DNA from: Nipponacmea schrenckii | Lineage: Eukaryota; Mollusca; Gastropoda; Lottiidae | NCBI GenBank assembly: GCA_030562195.1 | Contig: JAUJPP010000005.1 | Span: 14,814,826-14,878,825 of the forward strand | DNA: 64,000 nucleotides | Reading direction: 5' to 3' | Shown here: positions 23,651 to 35,569 of the stretch, in pieces | Layout of the letters: every line of letters starts with the position of its first letter | How positions within the stretch are numbered: position 1 is the first letter of the stretch | Made by a program: the position numbers and the translations under genes | Notes under the pieces: model-generated | The model's database searches: none | Told to the model about the DNA's origin: nothing | The model's input: only the letters and a program-made list of their open reading frames with translations

Positions 23651-23751
23651 CTCCATCCTCCGAACATATCAGACTCAATGTTCAACAAAGATTTGGCGCT
23701 GGTACGACAACAGAAACGGAGACAGATCGAGATAGTCTAGCATCGTTATAG
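23651..23751 (+). CDS. mGluR gene A: terminal coding exon
   Basis: Acceptor CTCTTTTCAG precedes 23651. A phase-1 join with the previous exon (G|CT) reads A-P-S-S-E-H-I-R-L-N-V-Q-Q-R-F-G-A-G and then a Thr/Glu-rich run ending DRDSLASL, with a TAG stop at 23749-23751. The frame is confirmed by the phase match and by a clean stop; a different frame that is also open across this region is a shadow. The tail after TM7 is short (about 60 residues), shorter than the long Homer-binding tails of vertebrate group I receptors. Confidence 0.82.
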
Positions 23752-25420
23752 ATCAGAAAGTCAGTCACAATTAGCTTGTACTAGATAGATGTTCAAGTTT
23801 TCGCGAGATCTAGTGGCGTTCTTTGACAGTGCCTTTAGGGACCAAAGAATTTGGATGACGATACGAGTTAGAATTAGTAGACAAATTAAAATGTGTGTTA
23901 GGTAGAAGGAGTTAAATCGAACCAAAGACTTCTTACTTCGAGCCGAGTGTCCTACAGCGAATTGATCGTCTGTTTCGTGTAATTTCAAGTAGGTCGTATC
24001 TGAGATCGAAAATTGCTGACATTAATATATTTTTTGCCAGTTAGAAGTCAGTCAACTAAAGACATTTTGAGTGAACTAAAAAAAAGATATTTTTAATATT
24101 ATACAAAAGAATGCATTTATGTCAGCAAAATATTTAGAAAAGGCTGCTTAAATATGCTTGCCAAAGGATTACCGCTTTACTGCTTTGTGTATTCAAGATA
24201 TATCCTTCCAATTGAGATATAGTGCAAAGTGATATCAATAGAGCAGAAAACTTATAAAGAGAGGTCCCTAATGTCAAATTCATGGATCCAAATTTCACCA
24301 AGAAAATTGTTTGGTACTAAAAAATACATAAGATTTTAAGTCCTTCAAATATCTCAACGTATCACTTATTGTAACGCTGCTTTTGTTTTTTGTCAACCTT
24401 TTATGTACTGTCTTTAATACGTTGATATTTCACGAACACTCAAATTCAAGAAATCCTACTTAGTTGATTCAGCATATATGACTTTGACCAGTCCAAAGTC
24501 CACTTCATTGCTCAGATCTAATTATGAACATTATATTTCTTGTGAATTCCGCGTGATTATGAACCGAATTATCATAATGGATGTACTAACAACGCGTCAA
24601 TAAACATAAAACTATTGTCTATTCTCTTCAAAATTTACTCTACTGCGAATATCCGTCAGATCGTTTCGATAATTTCAAACTACTTATGCGAGTCTTAATG
24701 TTTTTGGAACCATTAACCAATATTAGGATAACGGTGCATTGTTATGTTACGAGCTTTATTCTCAATAGCAGGACTTTTTGGATAGAAAGGGTTCGTGAAA
24801 TTGTTCCTTTTTAAGTATCAACTATAGAATAAAGTTCTTGTTACGGGTCTGTTATATTTGGGTCTAACGAAGCTGTGGTATACCAACACATGCTCAAAGT
24901 TGGCTTTGATATAACTTGTGCTCATATATAGAAGTAAATTATAATATTGTCCACTTTTATTTTTTCTGATTGGCATTGTATACTAAATGGTATAAATAAT
25001 ATGTTTTTCTTTTTCATTTTGAACACAACTTATTTTAATTTTAAAAATCACTTACAAATTATTAATTGTCAAATTTTGGATTTGTTATCAATATGTGTAC
25101 TTTGTTTAAATTGTTAATTCACATAAGGCTTCATATAAACGTTTAGTATGAACATTTAATCGCATTTCGCTTCATTCATATAAATAATTCATCAGATGAA
25201 TTATCATTCTCGATTTAAAAGATCAAATTAAATTAAGGTTCATTAAAAGAGATAAGTTAAACTTGCTATCAAATTGTAGCCTATTTTGTATATAAACTAA
25301 ATGTATGTACAAAAAAACTGTATGGTTGTTCTATGTACATCAAGGTGCTACGTGGTACAAGTTAAACCTGCTTTGTTATATTGTGCTGTACGATTTTCAT
25401 TATTTGTAAATAAAATGAAG
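23752..25420 (+). other. Probable 3' untranslated region of mGluR gene A
   Basis: No coding sequence follows the stop. AATAAA occurs near 24600 and at 25409-25414; the latter lies just before sequence of different character and would give a 3' UTR of about 1.65 kb. Which signal is used cannot be told. Confidence 0.4.
25409..25414 (+). terminator. Candidate polyadenylation signal of mGluR gene A
   Basis: AATAAA about 1.66 kb after the stop codon, with no other gene between. Weak by itself in AT-rich DNA. Confidence 0.3.
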
Positions 25421-25813
25421 CTCTAGTAAAAAGGGGTCTTTATGGTCTGTAACCCACACTCTAATCCACAATTATTTTGAAATACAAAATGTTCAATGCT
25501 TTCTTGCATCCTTTCTAGTTAGTTTAAGCCCTATTTTTTTAGTTATTTTGTTCTTATTTACTTTTCGTCACCGCTTAAATCTATTTTCTGAAGAAGTTCC
25601 ACGTTTGTTGATGTTAGTGATATGTCGCCATTGATGAAGTCGTCTCCAATAGCCTAGATAATCCAGGTCACTTTCAGACACTGTAATTAATTATTCTGGA
25701 TAATAGCCACTTGTCTGGCTATTTACACGAAAGAAAAAAAAAAAAGAATAGCCCCCAACCAAAAATGAGGGATTAAAATAACTAGAAAGGATGAAAACAG
25801 TATTTACCCTGAA

Positions 25814-26831
25814 GGGGGTTGACAACCCTAAACCTATGTACAAAAAACCACTTCTTTTCCACCTATCTGAAATATTTAAATTTCAATGGAAAGAGGGGAC
25901 TTTCAGCTATCCAAAAATATAAAATTTATTTCTTTATGACATTTCAACTTTGAGATATAGGGTATGAAAGATGAACGAAAAAAAAACGTCAATTATTCCC
26001 TTCAAATTAGCATATCTACTAGACTATTTAATATAGAAGGTTGAAATTTTTCACAACGCAAGTCTACATGTATCTCTACAAAATTACGTTGGCTTTTGGA
26101 AAATTTTGTTTTGTTTTGAAGATATTGATAGAAATCAAAATTTTGCGAGTGCATTAACGAAAAATTGAATTTATAAAAAAATATTCATTTTATAAAAAAA
26201 AAGCCAACGTAAAGTTATAGAAGACATCGTAAGCTTTAGCTGAAGCCAAAGTTTGTAAAAATCGGATAAATTGTAAGCGAGATATGCTTTTGGAAAAGTG
26301 GCAGATTTTTTCAATATTTTGCAAACACATGTAAACCTTACGTAATTAACTTAGAAGAAAGAAATCTTTAAGCACCTTTTAGGAATCGATATGAACCGAT
26401 AATCACACAATTGGAGTGCTAAAACAATGGTTTAGCACATGATAAAACACCCCTACCCACCAATCATAAAATTTCTCTGTTTACATGTGACGTAAAGATT
26501 TATAGGAAATCACGTGACTTCTGGATTCCCCCAATGCAAATCTAATCGACAAACGCAATGTCATTGGACGAACGTAGAAAAGGTTTATTTAGCTGATGAC
26601 GTAGTACTCAAAAATGTCAACTGACAACGTAATTTGTACGTCTACATAGAGGATTACTCCATTGTGTTCTATAAATAGATTATCTTTACGGACCGATATC
26701 TGACAAACTACTGAAGCGATTGAGCTAAAATTTTTACTAGATGAGTTTCTTTCAATGCCAAATAGAATGGATATCAACTTAATACCTTTCTTGATTGAAA
26801 TACACCTCGAACGATAAGGTTGTCAACCCCC
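25814..26831. mobile_element. ~1.02 kb TTAA-type DNA element with 14 bp terminal inverted repeats
   Basis: The left end GGGGGTTGACAACC at 25814 is exactly mirrored by GGTTGTCAACCCCC ending at 26831. The right flank is TTAA (26832-26835) and the left flank is TGAA, one mismatch from TTAA, consistent with a TTAA target duplication as in piggyBac- and Kolobok-type transposons. No transposase is encoded, so it is non-autonomous. A partial inverted copy of the left ~190 bp lies at 34690-34858. Confidence 0.75.
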
Positions 26832-26835
26832 TTAA

Positions 26836-27690
26836 CAAAAAGAAAACATTGGACATTTTATATAAGCTTATCAAAATAATTGTTTAACCTTGGATCTTAG
26901 TATACTATTTATTTTTTCGTTTTCTCATTATGATTAGAATCATTTCAGAATTTAGGAGAAATCTTGATCAACAAGTCTTTTTGATTCGGCAGGTCGGCCG
27001 AGTCGGAATTTTACACTCACCGCGGTCTGATGTTAGCATAAAACATATTTGGTAAGGTGTCACAAATAATGATTTAATAATAACTATTATTACACCCCCC
27101 TTTCTATAGTAGAATAGACAGATTAGTTTACATGGATTATGGCAGAAGGAAGCGATTTCCAGTAAAATATGCTACAATTTCTGAGTGGTATTGTGTATTG
27201 ACATATTGCGTGAATGATGTTTATTTACGATCCACAGAATCGATTTGTCATAGTGATTTTACTTCCCTTAAATCAGAAATAAAGACAAAGTATGGAGCTT
27301 TCGGATATAGCTTTTGTACATCACAAAACGAAATGACAGAATTTGTCGAGAAGTTTTAAATAATGAACATTTATTTCCACATATGGCTGTGACACACGGC
27401 AATTGGTAACTAAATTGATTTTCGTTGAAATAATATAACAAACAAAACACTATACATCAAGTTTCAGAGGGGGGTAGCGCTGTATGGGCGGAAATAAATG
27501 TTCCTTTTATCATTCATCATCATTACACTGAAATCAATGAAACTATTCTCATTTAAATACAAAAGAATATAAATAATGATGTAAAATAATAATTTCCGTG
27601 TGATTTGGATAAATATCATTTTATTAATGGTTGGAGGGTCTGAAATAATTCAATAGGTGGTTTACAAAAAGAAATGAAAGTAATTATAAA
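26836..27690. other. Intergenic sequence with one weak 75-codon frame
   Basis: An ATG-initiated frame at 27132-27359 on the + strand (MDYGRRKRFPVKYATISEW at its start, four cysteines) has no recognised family. C/G-rich tracts flank it in mirrored orientation (ACACCCCCCTTT near 27091 and AGAGGGGGGTAG near 27466), which could mark the ends of a small unrecognised element of about 390 bp. No support for a real gene. Confidence 0.2.
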
Positions 27691-28838
27691 CTAGAATTGC
27701 TTACAATTATGAACGTATTTCGAGAGCCTTAAAATATTATGTAGGCTAAATTTGCAATTACCTACATCTAGACAATATATTGAATATCATTTGACCTAGT
27801 TTTCAAAGTCATAAAATAATTAGGTCACACCTTCCGTAACGGTTAATGATGGCGAAAATATGAAAATTATCAATTTTTGCTGTATTTAAGTACACTTATC
27901 TCTATGAATTTTTTAAGTAAGCCAAATTAAAAAATATCTACTCGTAGACAATATATTGAATATTATTTGACCTAATTTTCAAGGTCATAGATTAAGTGGG
28001 TCACACCTTCCGTACCCGTTAAAGTGGCCTAATTTTGAAAAAATCGAAATTTAAATAATTCGAAAGAAAATACGAAATTTGAAAATCGGTCTCCAAGAAA
28101 AGGTAGATAATGATCCATTGTATCTATGTGCTAAATTTCATCAAAATCGGTCTATCAGTAGTGTCTGAATTTCGGATTTAAGAATTGTAACGAAAATTCA
28201 AAATGGCGGCCGATATGGCAGCTTGACCTAATTATTTAGGTCAAATCAATTACTATTGACAAGTTATTTATAAAACAGTTTTCACTTTTCACCTAGCAGT
28301 TATAGACCGGAAGTTACGTAATTACGTCATTTGAGGCTAAACCGGAAGTGGAATTTTTATTTTCACATTTTTTCAAAAATTATAAACATATCGCTTATCA
28401 ACTGGTAAAGTTTCAAAATTTTACCATTTATATTAAAGGAGAAATCACGGTCTGAAATTTTTGCCGATGACCCTTGAATATTGAATTGCAAATCGTGGGT
28501 AAAATATTTAACCTAATTGCATAAAACCTATAATTGTTAGTTGACAAATACATTGAAGTTTTCAAATCTGAAAATCCGGTCAAAATCGAACTGAAAATAA
28601 ACTTCCTAAAGCAAAAAAACCTGAACTTCCGGTTCTCACTTCCTGTCAGAGATAGAACTTCCGGTTTTGTTTTATTTGATAATAGAAATCATTCTAAGAT
28701 CAACTGTAGATTTAGAATTTCTGCACCTTTTACCAGTTTGTCTGCAAACTCATCCAAGAATTACAAAAAAAAAAAAAAAAAAAAAAATAAAATAATCCGA
28801 ACGATTACAATACGTTTTCGCCAAAGTCGAAATACGTA
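27691..28838 (-). mobile_element. Lone full-length inverted copy of the 1.08 kb Helentron/HINE-like element
   Basis: Reverse-complement copy of one array unit together with a single 5' module. Read on the minus strand it begins ACGTATTTCGACTTTGG at 28838, passes the T tract at about 28765-28788, runs through the whole unit and ends AATTG-TAAG-CAATT-CTAG at about 27691, followed by TTTATAATT. This single insertion defines the element's boundaries (about 1.15 kb) independently of the array. Confidence 0.85.
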
Positions 28839-28849
28839 ACTAAAACCGT

Positions 28850-31800
28850 GAACAGTATTGATGGAATGCGCAATGGGCGTCTAACATTGGTCAGAGGTTG
28901 AATTAAAAGTTATAGTAGGATAACGTGAAATTACGCACAGTTGCTATAGACGTCGTTACCATATTTTCAAATTGTTATCAAAATATCAAGTGTTATACAT
29001 CATTGGGAAGAATAGATTATGCGTAATAAGAACATGAAAGAAATTGTGACGTATGGTAATTTTGTCACATGAAACAACTCTTCAATTTTAAAATTCACGA
29101 TTTTCAAATGGCTGTAGAACAGGAAGAAAACAGATATCATTGTAAAGATTGCGACGAGGGCCAAAGGTGAAGGTCACGAGGTATGGTCTTTGGAAGTTTT
29201 GGCCATTCCTGAAAATTTTTAACCGAAGATAAAAAAAAATCTTCATCGAAGTTGACAACAAAAATGAAGACAGGTCTTGACAACCATAACAACTTTTTTA
29301 CAGGTCACAAGACAGTTTAATTAATTTGAACTGATACAGAACAGCCAATGGTCGATTGGTCTCATTTTCAAAAGGGTTCATCCTTGAGTTATAACAAACA
29401 CACACAACAAGTTTCGTCAATATCCATCGAGAAACAAGCTCTCTATCGTGTCCACAAAGAATTCAAGAACAAAAGCAATAAATCATAGTCAATAGTTTCG
29501 ATTGGCCTGATTTTTAATAGGCTTCATCCTTGGGTAATTACTAAAATTCACACCAATTTTGGTCAAAATCCATTAAGAAACCCGTTCTCTATGATGTCCA
29601 CAAAGAATTTAAGAACAAGGGCAATAACTCATAGTAAATAATTTTCGATTGGTCTAATTTTCAATTGGGTTTATCCTTGAGTGATTACAAACAATTTCAC
29701 CAAATTTCATTAAAATACATCCAAAAAACAGCTTTCTATCGTGTCCACAAAGAATTCAACAACAAAGGCATTAACTCATTGAAAATATTTGATTGTTAAA
29801 AGAGTTCATTCTTGGTTGATTACAAAGATTCGCATCAAGTTTCGTCAAAATCCATTAGGAAACCAGTCATCTATCGTGTCCACAACAAAAAGTGGTTGGA
29901 CAGACAGACAGGGGCGACGACCATATACGCCTACATTAATGTTTGGGCGTATAATTAATCCGAAGTTTATTATAGTTTTCGAACAGCTATCAAACCGGAA
30001 GTAGAAGTCAAATGTTGAAGTATAAACTTTATAAGCTTTTTAAATAAGCCAATGTCAGTGACCTTTGACTCACTAAGGTCGGGGTCATTAAAGGTCAAGG
30101 TCACGAGAAATAAACCTCTTATCAATCGGAAGTTGCATAAAAGCAAACGCAAAATGAAAAAATCAAGATATTTGGGCACAATCGATCGAAGTAACTAGAA
30201 AAATAAAAATATCACGGAAATTGGAATTAACCCGGAGTCCCCATTTAGAGTTTTAAAAAAACCGTCAAATATCATTATGTTGGCAAGAGTATTACTTCCG
30301 GACTGGATTTTTTTTTTCTAAATGACAATTGGACCGAAAGTAGAACGGAAAATAGAGACCAGAAGTTTGAACCCATTTTACGCGTAAACCGCTAGTGGTG
30401 CCAAATATTTGACTATGCTAATTTGATTACATTTATTGTCTTTTTTTTTCGCCAATAATTTGATCTCAGTCGGGTAGAAATTCAAAAAACGTTAAAGAAT
30501 TCAAAATTCGGCAAAAAAATGTCTGTTACAAATTTTTCAAAATTATTTAATTGCTATTCTATTGCATATTAAATGTAAATTCTAAAAATAAAAAAAACCC
30601 GAAAAAAATCGAGCTAAAAGTGCGCTTCTTTGAGCCCAAAAACTGTTTTTTGCAAATGTAGCACTTCGGGCTTTGCGAAAATGTTCCAATATATATTTAT
30701 TAACAATGTTACCACTACAGAAGGTGTGCAAATGTAAAAATGTTGCTATAGCTAACGTGGTCTAGTTCCCGTGGAAAAAAAGAATTGATATTTCGAAAAC
30801 AAACTGGGACATTGCTGGAAAGTCCGACAATAAATTTGAATTACACGAACGCTCTCGATATAGTCTCACAGATCACAATTTTCGCCAACTCGTGTATTTC
30901 TTCTCATTCGACCTGCCAAACTGTAGCAAAGAAAAGAATATTCAAGACAATCAATGATCATGCTTATCTACCAAGCCATAAAACTGCTTTGACTGCTTAA
31001 CCACAACAAAAATCATTTATATCAACAATATATTTTTAACTTGAATAAGATAAGGATATTTCGGCCTTTAACAAAACCTGATGCGCACATTAATCTTTAC
31101 GTCCACCCAATTCTTGACAATTCACATTAAGATCCTGTTTAAGGTATAGACCTAAACCTTACACATCTGTTCTTAAACCAGTCAAAGGTCAAACCTTTAA
31201 TCAATGAGAGGGATACTGTAAATATATAAAGAACACTGATCGAATTGAAAGACTGTCGGAGGAGAAGGTCTAGCATCCATCATTAGAAATAAAGGCAAAA
31301 GATGAAATGTCAATTGTGCTTCTAATAATAGGGTAGAAGATTACTATCTTACAAACAAACATTTATCTCCATTTTAAATCCACTAAAGTGAAAGTTTTCC
31401 CAAGTATTTCCAATAAATACTTTATCTTTGTGAACATTAAGCGGAGGGTCACGCTTTACGATGATTGTGCTATTGTTACCAAGATTTCTAATGGTTCAAG
31501 CAAGAAAAAATGTTGCTTACCTCAGTAATTAAGCTGAGCAGACGATTTTGAATTGTAAATTGAATATGTGAATAATAACCAAATATTTTTAAAATTGATA
31601 TTATTACTATTTCGAAGCATTTCTATTTTGATTTTTTTAAATTCACCTCGGAATGAGATGGGAAAGCTGTTACTAGTTCAAGAAGGAGTGATACAATAGA
31701 TGAGTGTATGGATATTGTAGATGTGGCCTTTGGGACGTAATTTTATTAGGATTGCAAGACATATTAACAGCGCAGACACAAATATAGTGAAAAGTGATTG

Positions 31801-33390
31801 GCATACGCCAATTGGAGAACAAACTAAGACATGTTAGTCTGTAACAGCTGCCTTTATCAGGTTGAACGAACATGCCAAAATATCCATTTAAAGAATCAAC
31901 GTCGAGAAAACATCTACAGAACACGTTGTCAGTCTGTAGCCTTAAATTCAAGCAAAATTAAAAGTGAAAAAAGAACGATGTTAAACAATATGCAAATATG
32001 AAACGATTGCAATGCCATATTAATCTACAAATTGCTTATGTGACATTTTGGGTGGTATCTATATTGGATGCAACTGCGTGTCCCCTAGTTTGTTTTCGGG
32101 ACATTTTTTACAGGGAAACTGAAATGAAAACCCCCCAACCAATCGAAACACGGAACAAGACAAAAATCGTATACCACTCTATAAAATTCTCCATTTTCAA
32201 TATTGTATTTTTTTATTCTGTTAAAAGGAATTCCATTTAAGATAAATGAGATTTTGAAGCTGGAAACAAGAAACAACTCTCTTACTTGCCCCGTCTTAAC
32301 GACGACAAACAAATCCAGCTGTTGTAGCTTGATAATTATTGGACCTACATAATTTGCCCTAAAATCAGCAGCAACAGAAATAACAAAAGTATTAAATTTA
32401 CGTATAAAAATTACATAAATGAAAGTTACCAGATACATGTCAAAGAATTCTGATGACTGAATAAAAATGCTGGATTGATGGATTAATGAAATTAAAAGAT
32501 TGCGATGGAGTTATTTGCATCACGAGAGGCCAACATCAATCAAAGTTACACTGTAACATTCTCCAAATGAAGAAGCTAATAAATCTAACATGGTGAAATT
32601 TGGATATTAGCCATCAGTCAGCATAAAAAATAAATATCTAGCAGAAGTGATTTGATATAAGCTGCTAACAGATGAAGGAGCTAACTCTAGAACAGTGCTA
32701 CAGAAGAGACAAGTTCGTCATCCGTTTGACCAATTGTATTTTAATTCTAGAAACGGGGATACAGTAATACTTTTCACGACTCAGCGTCGAAATTTTAGCC
32801 ACCAAACCCATGTGAGTCCACAATTATCAACATTTGAGTGTTAAAACTTCATAATATTTAGTATTTCGAACGAATTATGCTTTTCTTTTCAAGTATTTCT
32901 AATACTTATGAAGACTAATTACATAATTAGTATCAATACCAAAATCAACCCCAGAAAAATTGCGTATCTGTCCCTTTAAGTGTCAATTAATATCAACTTC
33001 CAATCTCTAGAAATTATTTGAAGCTTGTAATTCCTCAAATATCTTGAATTTGTCCAGATAGATACAGAATTAATAAAATTAGTATTCGATTTATAGATGT
33101 GTTGGCAGATTCACGATTATTGCAATTATCAAATGGCCTTGAACATCATTATTTTTAAGTTAAAACTTAGTCCAAGTAAGTGGATGTTTCATTATCAACA
33201 TAAATTTGGAAATTTCAAACACACATATTAAAAAATCGAACACTTCACATGTAGATATATTCACGTCATTCAATCAATTATATTGGGTCACGTAATTGAA
33301 GTATACATTTGATGACAAAAAAATAGCACATACAATATAAAAAAAAATTAATGGTAGCTACGGGAATCCTATATAATGTACGGTTATTAT
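28850..33390. other. Repeat-rich intergenic region without a recognised gene
   Basis: Contains the ~140 bp tandem repeat listed at 29395-29955 and stretches with GGTCAAGGTCACGAG-type repeat sequence near 29165 and 30085. The rest (30-33.4 kb) is AT-rich and no frame in it shows protein family features. Confidence 0.45.
29395..29955 (+). repeat. Degenerate ~140 bp tandem repeat ending in ATATACGCC
   Basis: Four units, marked by CTATCGTGTCCACAAAGAA-like cores near 29443, 29588, 29736 and 29871, with AAAATCCATTAAGAAAC and GGGCAATAACTCAT motifs. It terminates in GGACAGACAGACAGGGGCG and ATATACGCC. Related fragments occur at 7.08-7.75 kb, 17.1-17.26 kb and 38.2-38.7 kb, so this is a dispersed family. 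No coding capacity. Confidence 0.75.
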
Positions 33391-33404
33391 AACCGGATAC
33401 ATAA

Positions 33405-34672
33405 TCCATATAAAACAAGAAACAAATAGCATACAATGTACACAATACTCATATACATATAAAACAAGAAACAAATAGCATACAATGTACACAATAAACA
33501 GATACATATAAAACAACAAATAAACAGCATACTATGTACACAATAAGCAGATACACATAAAACAACAATTATACAGCATAATATGTAAACAATAAGCAGA
33601 TACACATAAAACAACAATTATACAGCATACTATGTACACAATAAGCAGATACACATAAAACAACAAATAAACAGCATACTATGTACACAATAAGCAGATA
33701 CACATAAAACAACAAATAAACAGCATACTATGTACACAATAATCATATACATATAAAACAACAAATAAACAGCATACTATGTACACAATAAGCAGATACA
33801 CATAAAACAAAAAATAAACAGCATACTATGTACACAATAAGCAGATATACATAAAACAACAAATAAACAGCATACTATGTACACAATAAGCAGAAACATA
33901 TATACAACAAATAAACAGCATACTATGTACACAATAAGCAGATATACATATTTCAACAAATAAACAGCTAATATGTACACAATAAGCAGATACATATAAA
34001 ACAACAAATAAACAGCATAATATGTACACAATAAGCAGATACATATAGACAACAAATAAACAGTATACTATGTACACAATAAGCAGATACATATAGACAA
34101 CAAATAAACAGCATACTATGTACACAATAAGCAGATACATATAGACAACAAATAAACAACATACTATGTACACAATAAGCAGTTACACATAAAACAACAA
34201 ATAAACAGCATACTATGTACACAATAAGCAGATTCATATAAAACAACAAATAAACAGCATAATATGTACACAATAAGCAGATACATATAAAACAACAAAT
34301 AAACAGCATACTATGTACACAATAAGCGGATACATATAAAACAACAAATAAACAGCATACTATGTACACAATAAGCGGATACATATAAAACAACAAATAA
34401 ACAGCATACTATGTACACAATAAGCAGATACATATAAAACAACAAATAAACAGCATACTATGTACACAATAAGCAGATACATATAAAACAACAAATAAAC
34501 AGCATACTATGTACACAATAAGCGGATACATATAAAACAACAAATAAACAGCATACTATGTACACAATAAGCAGATACATATAGACAACAAATAAACAGC
34601 ATACTATGTACACAATAAGCAGATACACATAAAACAACAAATAAACAGCATAATATGTACATAATAAGCAGA
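33405..34672. repeat. 49 bp minisatellite, about 25 copies
   Basis: The unit ACAACAAATAAACAGCATAC followed by TATGTACACAATAAGCAGAT and ACATATAA repeats with a 49 bp period and only a few variant positions (AGCAGAT/AGCGGAT, CATATAAAAC/CATATAGAC). Because 49 is not a multiple of three, the long minus-strand frames cycle through different frames, giving peptides rich in Cys, Leu, Val and Tyr that are artefacts. Its right edge runs straight into a truncated copy of the TTAA-type element. Confidence 0.95.
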
Positions 34673-34689
34673 TGCAAGCAGAATAAGCA

Positions 34690-34858
34690 GAATAATTGAC
34701 GTTTCTTTCGTTTATCTTTCATACCCTATTTCGCAAAGTTGAAATGTCATAAAGAAATAAATTTTATATTTTTGGGTAGCTGAAAGTCCCCTCTTTCCAT
34801 TGATATTTTAAATATTTCAGTCTATTTTTTGTACATAGGTTTAGGGTTGTCAACCCCC
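34690..34858 (-). mobile_element. Truncated copy of the GGGGGTTGACAACC-ended TTAA element
   Basis: Reverse complement of about 25814-26000, ending in GGTTGTCAACCCCC-like sequence at 34858 followed by TTAA. Its interior edge is at the 49 bp minisatellite, so the minisatellite appears to have arisen in, or replaced, the interior of this element. Confidence 0.7.
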
Positions 34859-34963
34859 TTAATGCATTTACTATTTACGAGTTAGCGGAAACTGAAATAA
34901 ATGTTATACATAAAATAAATAATTAAAATATTTTGTTTAATTGGCTGTCCATTTTTTGACAAA

Positions 34964-35033
34964 ATTCCCGGAAAGTCACCGTTTTTTGTATCTGCATGAG
35001 TAGTTTTGACCCAAGCGGTGACTTCCCGGGAAT
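34964..35033. repeat. Short inverted repeat (18 bp arms)
   Basis: ATTCCCGGAAAGTCACCG and CGGTGACTTCCCGGGAAT are inverted copies with one mismatch, around a loop of about 34 bases. It could form a hairpin; it may be a small MITE remnant. Confidence 0.7.
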
Positions 35034-35422
35034 GAACCAAACTATATGCGTGTATGACTTTGCATCGATATTATGTATAAGTTGGTTCATTTTAATTATT
35101 TACATTTTGGGGCATTTTTGATGGATTGCTTTAGTAGTCGGCAAAAAAAAGTTAAAGGTATGTAACTCCGATAAGTATGTCAAAATCAAATTAACTGTGT
35201 TTCGTAGTCATTTTGAAAATGCGTTATTGTATTGAATATTGATTTTATTGTCAAAGAGAATTCGGGATAATATACATTCGACTCGACCAAGGTTTTCATA
35301 CATCATTTTTGTTTCTTAAAAAAGAATACATTTAGTTTTCTTTTTTATTGAGCTGTACATATATATTTGTTACCAGTACTTTGATTTCAATAAATGAAGA
35401 TTCTTAAAGAGCAAAATATTTT

Positions 35423-35565
35423 CACTGTAAAAATAGTGCTAAATACATCAAATGTAGAGCGATATAGAAATACCACTGTTAAAATAGTGTTTAATGCATC
35501 AATTGTAGAACGATATAGAAATACCACTGTTAAAATAGTGTTTAATACATCAACTGTAAAATAAA
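35423..35565. repeat. 51 bp tandem repeat, three copies
   Basis: CACTGTTAAAATAGTG-containing units begin at 35423, 35474 and 35525. Each carries a small near-palindrome (CACTGTT/AATAGTG) and GTAGAACGATATAGAAAT. The last copy is partial. Confidence 0.8.
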
Positions 35566-35569
35566 GAAG

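Noticed and set aside
23474..23740. 88-codon frame ending in the last mGluR exon
   Set aside because: It is in a different frame from the receptor tail; the phase-1 join and the TAG at 23749 support the other frame.
27132..27359. 75-codon + strand frame as a gene
   Set aside because: No family resemblance, no splice or promoter context, and the length is common by chance; kept only as a note in the region entry.
33405..34672. CRISPR-like regular repeats
   Set aside because: The whole 49 bp unit is repeated with no variable spacer, so it is a minisatellite.
33387..34722. Long minus-strand frames giving Cys/Leu/Tyr-rich repetitive peptides
   Set aside because: They are translations of the 49 bp minisatellite, which contains no stop in those frames; the period is not a multiple of three, and several frames are open at once.
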